Of a DNA stretch of 64,000 nt, positions 48,126 to 58,865 are shown piece after piece. Position 1 is the stretch's first letter, and the number at the start of each line of letters is the position of its first letter. Where the stretch lies: positions 186,001-250,000 of the forward strand of contig LUCM01003804.1 in assembly GCA_008360955.1 (NCBI GenBank). The letters are read 5' to 3'. The position numbers and the translations under genes are program-made. This stretch comes from Fasciolopsis buskii. Taxonomy: Eukaryota > Platyhelminthes > Trematoda > Plagiorchiida > Fasciolidae. The notes beneath the pieces were generated by a model. It did not search any database. It saw nothing but the letters and a program-made list of their open reading frames with translations, and was not told where the DNA came from.

Positions 48126-48280
48126 TTGGCCAAATGGTCGACCGGTCAGCATCGTGGCTTTCCAGCAGGGAAATGCCATTCGTTCAAATTTTTCCACCAC
48201 CGAATAAATTCTCCATTTGGCAGCACTTTGTTGGCCTTTATTTTGTACACGGTTGGAAAAAGCTGTGAAATAAAGTGGAG
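48126..48280 (+). mobile_element. tRNA-derived SINE, family A, copy 5
   Basis: The plus strand has AAATGGTCGACCGGTCAGC (A-box region), CATTCGTTCAAATTTTTCCA (decayed B box) and ATTTGGCAGCACTTTGTTGG (shared body). The tail has GTGAAATAAAG. It lies head-to-head with copy 4, about 75 bases apart, and 340 bases from the Penelope-like element. Confidence 0.65.
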
Positions 48281-48620
48281 TAATATCAAGAGCTCAATGG
48301 AAAATTGTCATATGGAGCCAGATCACAGCTCCAGGGACAATAGTTAACTTCCTAGATGAGCCATTTAGCCGGAAAACTGTAACGTAGGGCAGGTGTAGAA
48401 GCCAATTTTGAAGGCAAAACGACGTATCTCTTATTCTGGCCCGCGGACAAATTCCAGTCACGAGTTCGCACATTGACAACAAAAAATACTTGATCATTTG
48501 ATCTCCGGTTGCTGAAACCTGTTGCACGGTCTGCTCATCGGAACTGGACAAGAGTAAGAAAGGAACAGTCTCAACACGCCCATGTGTGCAGACATGTCTG
48601 ACCCAGATATCGTTCATTCA
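48281..48620. other. Spacer between SINE and Penelope-like element
   Basis: A minus-strand frame of 107 codons (48294-48617) is open but unrecognised. No repeat boxes. Confidence 0.4.
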
Positions 48621-48724
48621 GAAAACAAGTTGGCGAACAAGCTCGTTTTCAGTGATTCGCACTCATGCCATTATATCACTATATATATATCTTGACAAAA
48701 TATTTTCACTATAGGAAGGATTGG
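48621..48724 (+). repeat. Left inverted repeat of the Penelope-like copy
   Basis: It begins GAAAACAAGTTGGCGAACAA and runs through a short (AT)n to TATAGGAAGGATTGG. It matches the reverse complement of 50193-50300 with a handful of substitutions and a 4-base length difference in the (AT)n. Known Penelope-like elements often carry such pseudo-terminal repeats or inverted 5' fragments. Confidence 0.9.
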
Positions 48725-48766
48725 ATTAGTCAGATACAAATATGGGTGGGGAAGGGATTTGTGGTG

Positions 48767-49495
48767 TTAACTGTTTTGTTGTCTGGGGTTTGTATTAGGA
48801 CGGATTGCGACAGCTTCCGCAGTGCTCAAGGGGCGACACTTTGCCAACCTGGATTGTTGACCTCTGACCTTATACAGGGTCCGGAAAGCTTGCGTCACAT
48901 TCACGGTGTGGTTAGTCTGTGCTAGATGTGAAACAACTGCGCTATCAGGTGACTTAATTGTTCCAGTGCCTAACCATGCTGGGTGGCGCTCACGGATGCG
49001 TTCAGACAAGCACCTAGTCGTGCGGCCGATGTACATGGTCCCACAGGAACATGTGAAGGAATAGATACAAAACGAGGCTGCAGAATCAGGGACTTTGTCT
49101 TTCAACCATATTGACACTACGGGGCGGGATTTGAACAGGATACGAAGCTTGGCTTCGTAGAATGTCTTGTTGATAGCACTAGTCAGTCTTCGTCGTGCTA
49201 TCTCTGCTAGCGTGTTACCTTTGAATGGCAGAGATATGTATACTGGCTTTCTCTCCACCGTCGCCCTCCTAGGAACTTCCTGCTCTGTCTCCAACATCTT
49301 GTCGATTAATCTAATTGGGAAACTATTTTCAGTGAATACTCTTCTGAGCGTCTGCAGTTCAGCCTCAATAGTATCTTCTGTGCATATTCTTTTTGTCCTG
49401 GCAATCAGACATCTAATTAAGTTCCTCTTCACATTAAGAGGTACAAAGCTGTGGAAGTTGATGTATTGCCCATTCCATGTGGCTTTCCTGTGTAC
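48767..49495 (-). pseudogene. GIY-YIG endonuclease domain of Penelope-like element
   Basis: The frame is open from the frameshift point (about 49495) to the stop at 48767; from the GTG at 49430-49432 it counts 221 codons. Numbered from that codon: linker helices at 1-110, then FCIYSFTCSCGTMYIGRT (121-138), combining the GIY-like CIY, the Cys pair C128/C130 and YIG 134-136. Next is LSERIRERH (142-150) with the conserved Arg145. SHLAQTNH (168-175) supplies His residues that, with the Cys pair, form the usual CxC...H zinc-like signature. STAEAVAI (203-210) carries the conserved Glu206. All expected catalytic residues look present. In this family the nuclease nicks target DNA to prime reverse transcription. 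It lacks its own ATG and is joined to RT in the ancestor. Confidence 0.88.
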
Positions 49496-49496
49496 T

Positions 49497-50291
49497 GGAT
49501 CGCCGAATGGAGCCGTCTTCTCGACGACTTAGTCGTACATCTAAGAAAGCTATTTCACTGTTCAGCTCCATCTCTGTTGTGAATTTCAAATTTGCGTGAG
49601 CCGATTTGAACATATTCAACAGTTGTTTAGTTTTCGTCGAGGGGTTGAGTACACAGAAGATGTCATCCACATAACGCTTGTATAGGTAGAGCGATTGTAT
49701 TGACGACTCGAGTGGTCCACGTTCCAGCTTTGCCATGAAAATGTCAGCTAGTAGCGGACCGAGTGGGGATCCCATCGCCACGCCGTCCTTTTGACGGTAA
49801 ATTTGATTATTAAATTTAAATTGGACGTTGTAGGTACAAAAGAGCAATAGTTGTTTCAAGTCTGCTATCGGGAGACTTGTCGCTAAGCCATTGTTCTCGA
49901 TGTAGTCACAGAGGTATTCGATTGTCTCCGTGATCGGAACGTTGGTAAAAAGGGCGGTGACGTCTAAAGAAAGCATTCTTTGTCCCTTCATATTTAGTTC
50001 TTTCACGGAATCGATAAGCTCAAATGTGTCTTTGAGACTATGTTTTGCTACCTTCTGTCTAAAGGGTTCCAGTAACCTAGCTAACCATTTTGCCACAGCA
50101 TGGTACGGCGAATTGCACATGTCGAGAATAGGCCTCAGAGGTGCTCCATTTTTATGTAATTTGGGTAGGCCGTACAAACTTGGAATAGTCGCCCAATCCT
50201 TCCTATAGTGAAAATATTTTGTTAAGATATATATATATATAGTGATGTAATGGCATGAGTACGAATCCCTGAAAACGAGCTTGTTCGCCAA
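49497..50291 (-). pseudogene. Reverse transcriptase domain of Penelope-like element
   Basis: The frame is open from 50291 to a stop at 49434; useful homology ends at the frameshift near 49496. The first in-frame codon is TTG, and about 33 codons lie in the inverted repeat, so the apparent start is not native. Visible motifs (residues from 50291): GLPKLHK 41-47 and RPI 53-55; SLDVTALFTNVP 108-119 with catalytic Asp110; QKDGVAMGSPLGP 167-179; YVDD 207-210 (bases 49662-49673) with the catalytic Asp pair; AFLDV 248-252. These are the hallmarks of telomerase-related Penelope RT. RT motif 1 and the N-terminal domain are missing. After residue 264 the frame leaves the protein and continues as nonsense to 49434. 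Confidence 0.9.
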
Positions 50292-50300
50292 CTTGTTTTC
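50193..50300 (-). repeat. Right inverted repeat of the Penelope-like copy
   Basis: Reverse complement of 48621-48724 apart from a few substitutions and four extra AT bases. Its inner edge (CCAATCC) is where the RT coding sequence begins, which marks the truncation junction. Confidence 0.9.
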
Positions 50301-52570
50301 TCAATGTGCTCAGTGGTAATTTTCAAAGAATCGTTCGTTCACTTCATTGCGTTAGAGCTATCATTGCATCTGCCAGTAATGGGACATTCGTACTCCATTT
50401 GTTTTCCTTCGCGTGCTTCATTGCCACCGACCTACTCAGGTGGGTTGGATTCTATATTGAGAACAAATTTATGACTTAGATCTCATCACCAAAAGAACAG
50501 CAACTAGTCGGCCAGATTTTTCACGGGTTCCTAGTTCATGTTTTCCATATGTGACATCTTTAAGCTGACCAAGACACGGTTGGCTGGACAGACGTCTCCC
50601 GGTTCCCGTGTAAGCCGGCCAAGGAAGGTCAGAAGTCCTTTAATTTTCTGTCATCCCGACATGATCGCTTATTTTGCCGGAGGTCGAAATAGGCAGCCGA
50701 GAGCAAAAACGTAAAATGTAACTTTAAACTTCAGATCAAACAACTGAAATTTGCATAAAACTCGCTCATATTCTGTCGTATAGATGACAGGAAGATAATA
50801 TTGATAGTTGAACGGAAACTGCAGGCTTCAAAAGAAACGATTAGTGGGCGGCAGCTGGTTGCTGGTCCACAGACCAACAGATCGATGATGTCTATTGCGA
50901 TAGATGTTACCCATAGTTAAAAACAGAGAAAAAACATGACTAGAACGAGAGCGAGAATGAAAGCCGGAGTAATTTGATCTAGTTGGGCAATTGTCAATGT
51001 TCTTGGTGGATGTGTTGTTGTAACAAATCTATTTGTGTGCTTACAAGGCAATTCGGAGGTAACAAAAACAAATGATTCTCACGTGGTTGTTTTGCCTTTA
51101 AAATAGTGCCACGAAAGCAATTAATAGATCACTGAAAAAGGGACATGGAGCTGGAAAGCTGATTCGGAAGCATAGTGTTAGGAAAGTTGTAACTTACTTA
51201 TTGGCGAGCGGTTTTGCCTCTGAGTTAAATGTCCCTAGCTGAAGGATCGGAAGATGAATACTTCAAGCAACTCTAGTGTTCTTGTCCATCTGATTGCCAA
51301 ATGGAATTCACTTGGGGTTTTTTGAGTCAATATTTTTTGCCATTTTACGCTGTGCGCTCTCAGTATTATATGTGCTACCTTAAACTATATCACAACATGC
51401 TATACTGGGCTACTCTATACTACATCACATGTTTCCTATTAGAAAATAAAATTATTGTCGCCTTCTAAGAAACATTTTAGTAGGTTACCTTTTTGATCTA
51501 AATAACTTCGTTGTTGGCGAATTGCATCAGAGAGCAAAAACCATCGAACGTATCACACTTTGGTCAGTTCTGGTCCACAGGGCATTTGGAACAGCTTTGT
51601 TCTAGTATATTGCCCATACAACAATCATATTCACTTGGAGAAGCTGGAAAACCGTTATTCTCGTGCAGAATTACACGGAAAAATGTCGAAAACAGTCGAA
51701 CATTAGACGAATAACTTCATAAAATGTTGTGCAACACGTAGATAAATCCAGGCTCGTCAATTTTGGTTTGTTATTACAGTAAGTAGATCTGTGGACACAT
51801 AACTCCACCTATGAACGGATTTATCTTTCTGTGATTCAAATTCAAGCCACAGGTTCCAGGGCACAAACAAAACGGATGGTTTTTTTCTAACTGTAAAACT
51901 AGGGGGGGGGGCTGCCTATAGACCAAATGATCCATTACAGGACAAAGATATTTTCGATCACCAGAATTGATTCACCACAATAATGAGAACATTTAGAATA
52001 TCTGCTCGAAGGATTTCGGGACTCCGTGGGCAATATGTGCATGACTAAATACTGAGATAGTGAAGGACGAAATAAAATGCTTTTGTTTATTAATTACATG
52101 TTTTCACGGCAGTTAATTTACCCAAGGTTTAACAATGATGCGAGTGCTCAGTTTGCCGAGGTTCAGGGAAACACCTTAATGGAGAGACGATTGCCGTTCA
52201 TTGACCCCGGACGAAATGAAGTCGTTCGGATGGACTAGGTTGGAAAAATCTCGGTTGTACTAAGCAAAGTCAAAATCAAATAACTGATCAGATAAACCAC
52301 GGAAACTACCACAAATACACTATCGCTAACAAAAAATAATAGTTTTATTAAATTTCTGACAGTAAGCAACGCACAAGCACACACTGAGTCCAAAAAACGC
52401 TGTGCCCATATCATTTGCTCATGCTATTCAACTATCCGTTTACAATAACATGCATACAGTGTCCACATTTAACTTCAAATATACGTGTCTAAAACTTGGT
52501 AGAAAATGAATGCCCAGGTTGTCGACGGTGACCATAGCAACGAAAACAACCACGATAAGAACCACAACGG
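50301..52570. other. Gene-free stretch
   Basis: Only short frames (up to 67 codons) and a poly-G run near 51903. No element signatures seen. Confidence 0.4.
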
Positions 52571-52677
52571 TGACAATAACAGTAACAACAACAATAAAAA
52601 ACCAACATTACCGACAATAACAACAACAAAAGCAATAACGAAAACAGTAACAACAACCACAACCACGACCACGACGA
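52571..52677. repeat. Imperfect (AAC/ACC)n tract
   Basis: AAC-based tandem with AAT, AAG and ACC/ACG variants. Open frames give Asn/Thr-rich or Leu/Val-rich products that are repeat artefacts. Confidence 0.9.
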
Positions 52678-52710
52678 GAAAAGTAGTGCGAACATTGCCT
52701 AGATGGTTAG

Positions 52711-52719
52711 CAGACAGAC

Positions 52720-52752
<33 letters not shown>
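52711..52752. repeat. (ACAG)n microsatellite
   Basis: CAGA/ACAG tetranucleotide run with one GATA interruption, 35 bases after the AAC tract. Confidence 0.95.
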
Positions 52753-52812
52753 TGCAAAAAATAACCGTCCTAAACTAACATTTTGGCCTCGCAACTTTTC
52801 ACATCTCTTGGA

Positions 52813-52874
52813 GGGGGGGGGGTGCGGGAGAAATTTGAGGTATTCATCACACACACATACACCCACACACGCAC
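52813..52874. repeat. G10 homopolymer plus CA-rich tract
   Basis: Ten Gs at 52813-52822, then a CACACA/ACCCACAC stretch at 52847-52874. Confidence 0.85.
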
Positions 52875-54439
52875 CTCGGAAACTTGTTCACATAATGTCG
52901 AGGGCATTTGGTACTGTTGTCGTTGTCGTTGTTATTCGTTTGTCCGTTGTTTCCCGTTATTTTAGATGATCGTCTACGGTTTAAAATTCGACTCCGAATT
53001 ACATAACAGTCTGAGTGATATCTGACCGACTGAGGGGTAATCTGGTGAGTTATTTCCTTTGGGATATATTCACCCACGAGGCCGTACTTGGTATGCATAC
53101 AAGACACCGGAAGTACGGTTCCACTCAGGAAGTCTCATAACTATGCCCTAATTGTTGTATTGTTTCATATGGACAAAATAAGCCTTTATCTGACGCAGAC
53201 TTAACTCCGATCAATATAACCTATACCGGACGTTTTACTTGAGTTTTTTCTTTTCCTATGCAAAGAAGACATTCTATTGATTTATGTGTTGTGTCAGCGA
53301 GCAAACCTTTGCATTTCTTCCTAACAAGCAACCTTGGATTGTCTCGTTCTTAGTGAAAAATTAACTATAAATAAGTATGGAAGCTGGGTGCAGACTAAGC
53401 CAGAAACAAACATCGCGAATAGCATGGAAAAAAAATATGAAAACACTGCTATTATTAACTGCACAACGGACTACACGAATGCAATTGGGTACTTTGCAGA
53501 ACAACGTGCTGACGGCCGACTGGCAACCCATCTGTCATGAAAGGCGGGAATAATGTTATCAGTCATTCTTGAATGTGAATTTGGCATGCGTCGAAACGAT
53601 TGGTTCACGAACAAGCAAGTTGTACTTGCACCCTGATGTGTAGAATATGCCGGCGTGCCGTTGGTTAGCGTTAGCAAAGCGGTTGCCTGTGGTCAGACTA
53701 AATGCTGACTGGAACTTGTCACTTGCGTACTTCCAAGGAGAACTTCGACGGGCAAAATCGTGGCCTGAAGTTGGACAAGAAGAGATGGTAAATGGCAAGT
53801 AACAGCATCATCTTCATTATCCATCAAAGAAAAGTCACGTTATTAAATAGTCCACGAGTCTGCGCCATATTCCATCACCTCGGGATAGTCCAAAGTTATT
53901 AAATATGGATTACAATTTTTCCCTCCCGGATTGTGGGGAGGGGCGAACAGTATTAGATTTGTGTTAGATTGACCAATTTGGTTGGGAAAAGCGACTCGTA
54001 TGCAGTTAGGAACCGAGAAAATGTCGATTTGGACACCTGATACACATTTGCAACTGCAACATCGAATCAGGCAGGAGCATCCGGTGAATTGTCATCCTAA
54101 TCGAACTTCATTCGTATTGTGCCACCGATTCGATGAACACAGTTGAATCAGGGCGGTGGATGCTCGTCGACCCAACGATTGAAAATCCTTGAAGGTTGCA
54201 CCTAATGGATGAACGATAGTAGTCGATCTTGCGAACAGATGCATGAGTGTTTCATTAATCAATCAAGGTCAGTGAAGGTGTATTTAAGAAAGTTAATCAT
54301 AAATTAGTAATCGTGACATGATAACAGTAATGGTGCAGCAGGTTGAAAATTCCATTTCGTCACGGTTCCACTATCCAAACTTTTAATGCTTGTCTTGCTA
54401 CAGTAACCATCCGTCGCTGTTGGAAATATGTGAGAAGAA
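52875..54439. other. Gene-free stretch
   Basis: Frames up to 86 codons on both strands, none recognisable; no element boxes. Confidence 0.4.
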
Positions 54440-54720
54440 GGCCTACTCTCCGGAAAGCATCCGACAAGTAACGATCCACCGTCTACTGCCCAACGTTTTT
54501 GAAAGTGTTCGAGAACTTGCTTCTTAATCGTATAGTTACTGAATGCCAGTTCCGCGATTCATCGCGGTTCCCTACTTTCCCACATTTCATTAGTTGCGAA
54601 TATGAAGACGTTATTTTTGCTGGTTTTACTTTGTTGAAAACAGTCTTAGTCTTCTGTAATATAATATTAATGAACTCAGGAACTGGTCTTCTCCTAAATC
54701 CTTTGCAGTAAGTTTTCACA
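54440..54720 (+). pseudogene. Possible LINE reverse transcriptase fragment
   Basis: The plus-strand reading CPTFLKVFENLLLNRIV (about 54486-54536) resembles the RPISLLP-x-x-x-K-x-x-E-x-x-L-x-x-R-L segment of LINE RTs. It is preceded by TLRKASDK, which would correspond to the usual pre-RPI linker. The following 60 codons stay open but no later RT motif (YADD) can be seen. The match is one motif long and may be chance. Confidence 0.25.
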
Positions 54721-56242
54721 AATGTCTTGATGTTACCCTCACTTCTCAGCTTGGTTCGTGGTATCTTTCTATCTCCGGTAATCTCTCATCACTACTAATT
54801 AATAAAGAATGCGTCCGAAAAGATTCTTCTGCTGGTTGCTTATGGATGGATTTGACTCACAACTTTCCTTGAACAAATCACTTTGAAGCTGCTGCTCAAT
54901 TTGCTGTGATTTTGCCTTCTGTCATTTCGTCTGAGAAACTTCTGATTATCGTGTACACTTTTTGTTAACGTCAGTTCAGGCACTCACACCCCTTGTCTCT
55001 AATGCTCCCCAGCAATTCTTTCCTAGCCTGAAGCAGATAGATATTATTTTTACCAGTAAATCTATAAAATTACTTACATTATGCAATGGAGTTAACAAGG
55101 TTACACTTACCGAATTCCTGGTTACAAAATATTTTGAAGCCTGTGTCGGATTTTTAGATAGACTGTCCTACACTAACCACTGTCTTCAAACAGTTCTGTT
55201 CACGGTTCTTTGATTTTTTAACTCGCCCCACGCTTAGGTTTCTCTCTTTTAGTATCTCCATTTATGAGAAGAGTCTTATTCTTTACATTGTTCATCTATG
55301 CATAAACCACGAATTAATGATCAGTGATCTTAGTGCTCACCTCCAATTGCATGGTTAATGCATTATTCTCTTTCATTATTGTTTTTCCAGGTCGCTTTTT
55401 TGATCAAAATGGGCACTGAAACGTGTTTACATTTGCCCCAAACATTCGTTAAATCTTGTGCCTGTTCTAACGGAAAATTTCTCCGCATCCGAGCGTTGAA
55501 AAGCACCATTTGATCGAACCTGACTTGGCTTCCACGTCCCGAAAGCCGTTTGGTGGGAGGGAGAGAATGAGGTGGCTCTCAGCGGGCAAATTTACTTGGT
55601 ATTTCCGGTCCGGCACATCCTGGCACCAAGGACCACAACTGTCAAAACCATTAACCAGAAGGGCAACGCAGCCAGATCTTGTTTCGAGAATTACACGTTT
55701 ATTCGGGAACAAAAAAGCTTCCGATATGGGCAACAGTAGTCATAAGATTCAAAGGTGTGTAGACAATTTGTCAATGAAGGACAGTTAAGGGGCCTTCTGC
55801 TTATAACTAGATATTTTGACTTTTTCGAAGGATTTCAGCCCTACACGATGTTTTGTTTACTTTGAAGGGACAGGATATTCGCAACAGGGTACTGTGCTGA
55901 ATCAAATGGAATGCATGGTGCACAGTGAATCGAGAACTACAGACGACCTTGGCGAACGTGATAACGATCGTTACCTTCAAAGGGTTTTAAGAAATGACCA
56001 AAATAAAAAGTCGAAGAACGAAAAGTGGCACTTATCTAGTCATTCACATGTTTCACAAGCTGCGAAGCACGTTTTGTGTATCTGTAATCCATCCATTCGT
56101 TGCTTCAATGCAGTTGCTGGCGATGTGGATAACAGCTAAATAATTCACCTACGCCTTCATGGGACAGCGTGTTAGACGTGTGTTGCGGTCGGGAGAAAAG
56201 CAAGCCTTCTTCTACCTCCAAAGTTCCTGATTTTAACACCAT
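54721..56242. other. Gene-free stretch
   Basis: Frames up to 107 codons (55816-56139, plus) without recognisable domain. No repeats seen. Confidence 0.4.
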
Positions 56243-56339
56243 CTTCATTCACTCCGTCACTCATTCATTCACTCATTCATTCAATTATTCAATTTTTCAA
56301 TTATTCATCCATTCATTCATGCATTCGTTCATTCATTCA
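56243..56339. repeat. Imperfect (TCAT)n tract
   Basis: TCATTCAT-type tetranucleotide tract with TCAA, TTTC and ATGC interruptions. Confidence 0.9.
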
Positions 56340-57134
56340 GCCAACCACATCCATGCGCATACCACACGCTTCAACTGACGTCACGGGAATTAGACCCGTA
56401 GAAAAGTAGTAAGATTTGTGAATCGATCACCACCGTCTAGTTTATGGTTGAGGATGGTTCGGACGCTCTATCGTCGTTTGTCCAGAAATACGGTGCTTGG
56501 TCTTTGTTTGGAGTTCCATGTTCTCTGGCAAATAACTCCCTCCGGATTGACGAAAAGCAACAAAAGTTACTACTTATTCGAAAGAAAACAAAATCAAACA
56601 AAATCTCAAAAGAATTTCGTTCTGTCACCTTCAGGCTTGACCGTTCTGAAACCGACTTTGTCTCAAGGAAACATTTCCGAGTCATACCTCAGGTCACTTA
56701 CCGATAACCAAAGGTTTGCTTACTAGCGAGCTGTCTGTAAATATTTTCTCATTCACATCGCCTAGTCATAAATATTTTTACTGTCGCTTATGTTACGTGA
56801 TGGGCACTCAAATCTCGACGCCTGCAAAGTCTAATGGTGCTCAATGTTCTGTTCCCGTCAGCACCACCCAACTGAAACAACAAGGTATGAAATAAAAGGT
56901 CGCATTTAGCGACAGTTTCTTGTCACTGTTCTCTTTAGGTTTCCTGTTGCTGAATATGTGAACCAGGATCTAGTACAACAGGCTGCTTTCCCGTTTAAGA
57001 CTCCGTAGTCATTGTGTATCGGTTCCCTGGCTGCGTTTAGTAGCCCCAAGAACTACTCGTGGCGTTCATGACCCGGGTTGAACTAAACAAATCTGCTGAC
57101 CGAAATTAGGATTATCGTCGAAATTTATACTGAT
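56340..57134. other. Gene-free stretch
   Basis: Overlapping frames of 82-102 codons at 56418-56726 on both strands. No family recognised. Confidence 0.4.
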
Positions 57135-57475
57135 TTGCGAAACCACGTTACTCGGTCACTGTGTGCAAATCTACGCGAAAGTCATGTGGTACAATTCGGT
57201 AAGGCTTTGCTGTACCCTGGGTTGCTAATGAGCCAACGGGAACCGCAGCTACAGACGATAGTGACGTCGGACTATACCTCGGGTCCCATTGGAATGGGTT
57301 CATTCTACCAGTCGGAATTCTGCGCATGCTGCACACAAATACATGATTTGTAAACAGACCCTGAAGGCGAACGTGTTTTCCAGCTGCTGTGAATTTCTTG
57401 TTGTCTTCAGTGGCGTAGCTTGAATCGGAGTCATTCTAACAGGCATTGGTAGTCCGCATCCACGCGTTACTCCGA
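57135..57475 (-). repeat. Dispersed repeat, copy 4 (~340 bp)
   Basis: On the minus strand, from 57475 down, the landmarks are GGACTACCAATGCCTGTTAG, TCCGATTCAAGCTACGCCAC, CAGCAGCTGGAAAACACG, GTCTGTTTACAAATCATG, CCAATGGGACCCGAGG and CCGAATTGTACCACATGAC. These parallel copy 1 (GGACTACCAAT...) and copy 3 (GGCAGCTGGAAGACA...) in the same order. Confidence 0.6.
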
Positions 57476-57523
57476 GAGGCTGAATTCCACAATCACGATC
57501 GCAAATCCAAATAATATAGTCAT

Positions 57524-57541
57524 ATCACGTGTACACGTGAT
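57524..57541. repeat. 18-bp perfect palindrome
   Basis: ATCACGTGTACACGTGAT is exactly self-complementary and contains two CACGTG-like (E-box) halves. It lies about 50 bases outside copy 4 of the dispersed repeat. Confidence 0.9.
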
Positions 57542-58611
57542 GTACACATATGCCACACAGGATGTTCTGAAATGTGCACTTACTTCAACCCACTTCGTAG
57601 AGTAGCTAAAAACATTCCTAGGACAGAAAGTGATGGCTATCTGCTTTCAGACGGTAAGCGCAAGCTGCTCGACAGCGGAAGAACTTGCAAAAATTCCATT
57701 TCAAAATCTCCTTGTCACCACAGCAAACAGCAACTGCTATATTTCCCGTTTTCGCCACACTCCATTGCCAAAAAGCCTTGGTTCTCGTGTTTCGGTTAAT
57801 CTATCTCATGCTACACTTGACAGGGACTTCGTCGACCACAATGAGTTATCATTTGTGGACTGTAGACGTACTGAGGCGTGTGATATTCGGTTGGTCGGTC
57901 GGTCGGTTTGCCGTTTAATCGTCCGGTCTCCCTTTGGGTAGAGGGACTAAGTGAATAGGAACGTTAGGTCATGGTTCAGTAAGTCAAGAGACCCCCATAC
58001 CAAATGATTACGGACAGTTTACCCGGCATCCGACTAATAATATTTGATAGTAAAGATTCACGAAAATATAAGTTTCATTTCGGCCTAAGTAGGGATTGGA
58101 TCCTGTGGCCAATTAGAAAGAATTTAAGATTGATATCTGGCTGCCATAGAATGCCTGAAAAATTTAAGACTTTTCTTCTGAGCATAGATGTATTGCGCAA
58201 ATGTACGTGTTCGATACTTCTAGATGTGGGTGTTAGTTTACGCATATTGCAAAAGTACAATCCGGCAATTCCTCTTCGTATTCCATTTGAGACTTGTTAA
58301 TCGTATCGGTGGAGTTCAAAGGAACGTTTACTTGTTGCAGTAGTTATTAGATAAACATTATTGCAGGAGTCTTAAGTTCCGTGAATGAGTCTCACGAATG
58401 CTTCGCGGTATTCAGCCTGATGCGGGAACCGGATAGATAACAAGAAGTTCTGAGCGCTTCTACCGATCGTGATTAGATTGAAATTGCACTCTGGAGAAAC
58501 ATTCCACACCTGAATAAGCAAAACAGCCAGCACAAATTCGTCCTCGAATGCCCTGTTGAATTTCCGTTAATCAAGGCACGGTCATTATGCGTGGGTGCGT
58601 AGTGGGCATTG

Positions 58612-58679
58612 GTATGTGTGTGTGTGTGTATGCGTACGTGCGTGCACGACGCACCTATTTGGGTGTGTGTGTGTGTGTG
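58612..58679. repeat. Interrupted (GT)n tract
   Basis: Two GT runs flank a CGTACGTGCGTGCACGACG segment. Confidence 0.85.
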
Positions 58680-58836
58680 ACATATCTGACATTATTATAC
58701 TCTCATTTTCGGTGTTTGAAATAAACCATTTCCGTACACACGTCTCCATCGCCTTGGTAGATAATTGATAAATTTCACAATAATTTGGTGTTTTTCACTC
58801 CTAACCTCTTTGTTCCCCCGGCCCGTGAGAACGTTA

Positions 58837-58865
58837 CTTGACTTGACTTGATTAGACTTGACTAT
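58837..58865. repeat. (ACTTG)n short tandem
   Basis: Pentanucleotide ACTTG repeated with one ATTAG variant. Confidence 0.8.

Larger units (their letters stand above)
48621..50300 (-). mobile_element. 5'-truncated Penelope-like retroelement
   Basis: A single minus-strand unit carries reverse transcriptase followed by a GIY-YIG endonuclease, the defining order of endonuclease-bearing Penelope-like elements. Inverted repeats of 104 and 108 bp bound it (48621-48724 and 50193-50300). Reading starts inside the right repeat and enters RT at the GLPKLHK motif. Everything upstream (the N-terminal region and RT motif 1) is absent, so the copy is 5'-truncated: roughly 500 codons remain, against about 750-900 usually. 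One frameshift near 49496 breaks the frame between the domains. Otherwise there are no internal stops, so insertion is probably fairly recent. No clear target-site duplication is visible. Confidence 0.9.
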
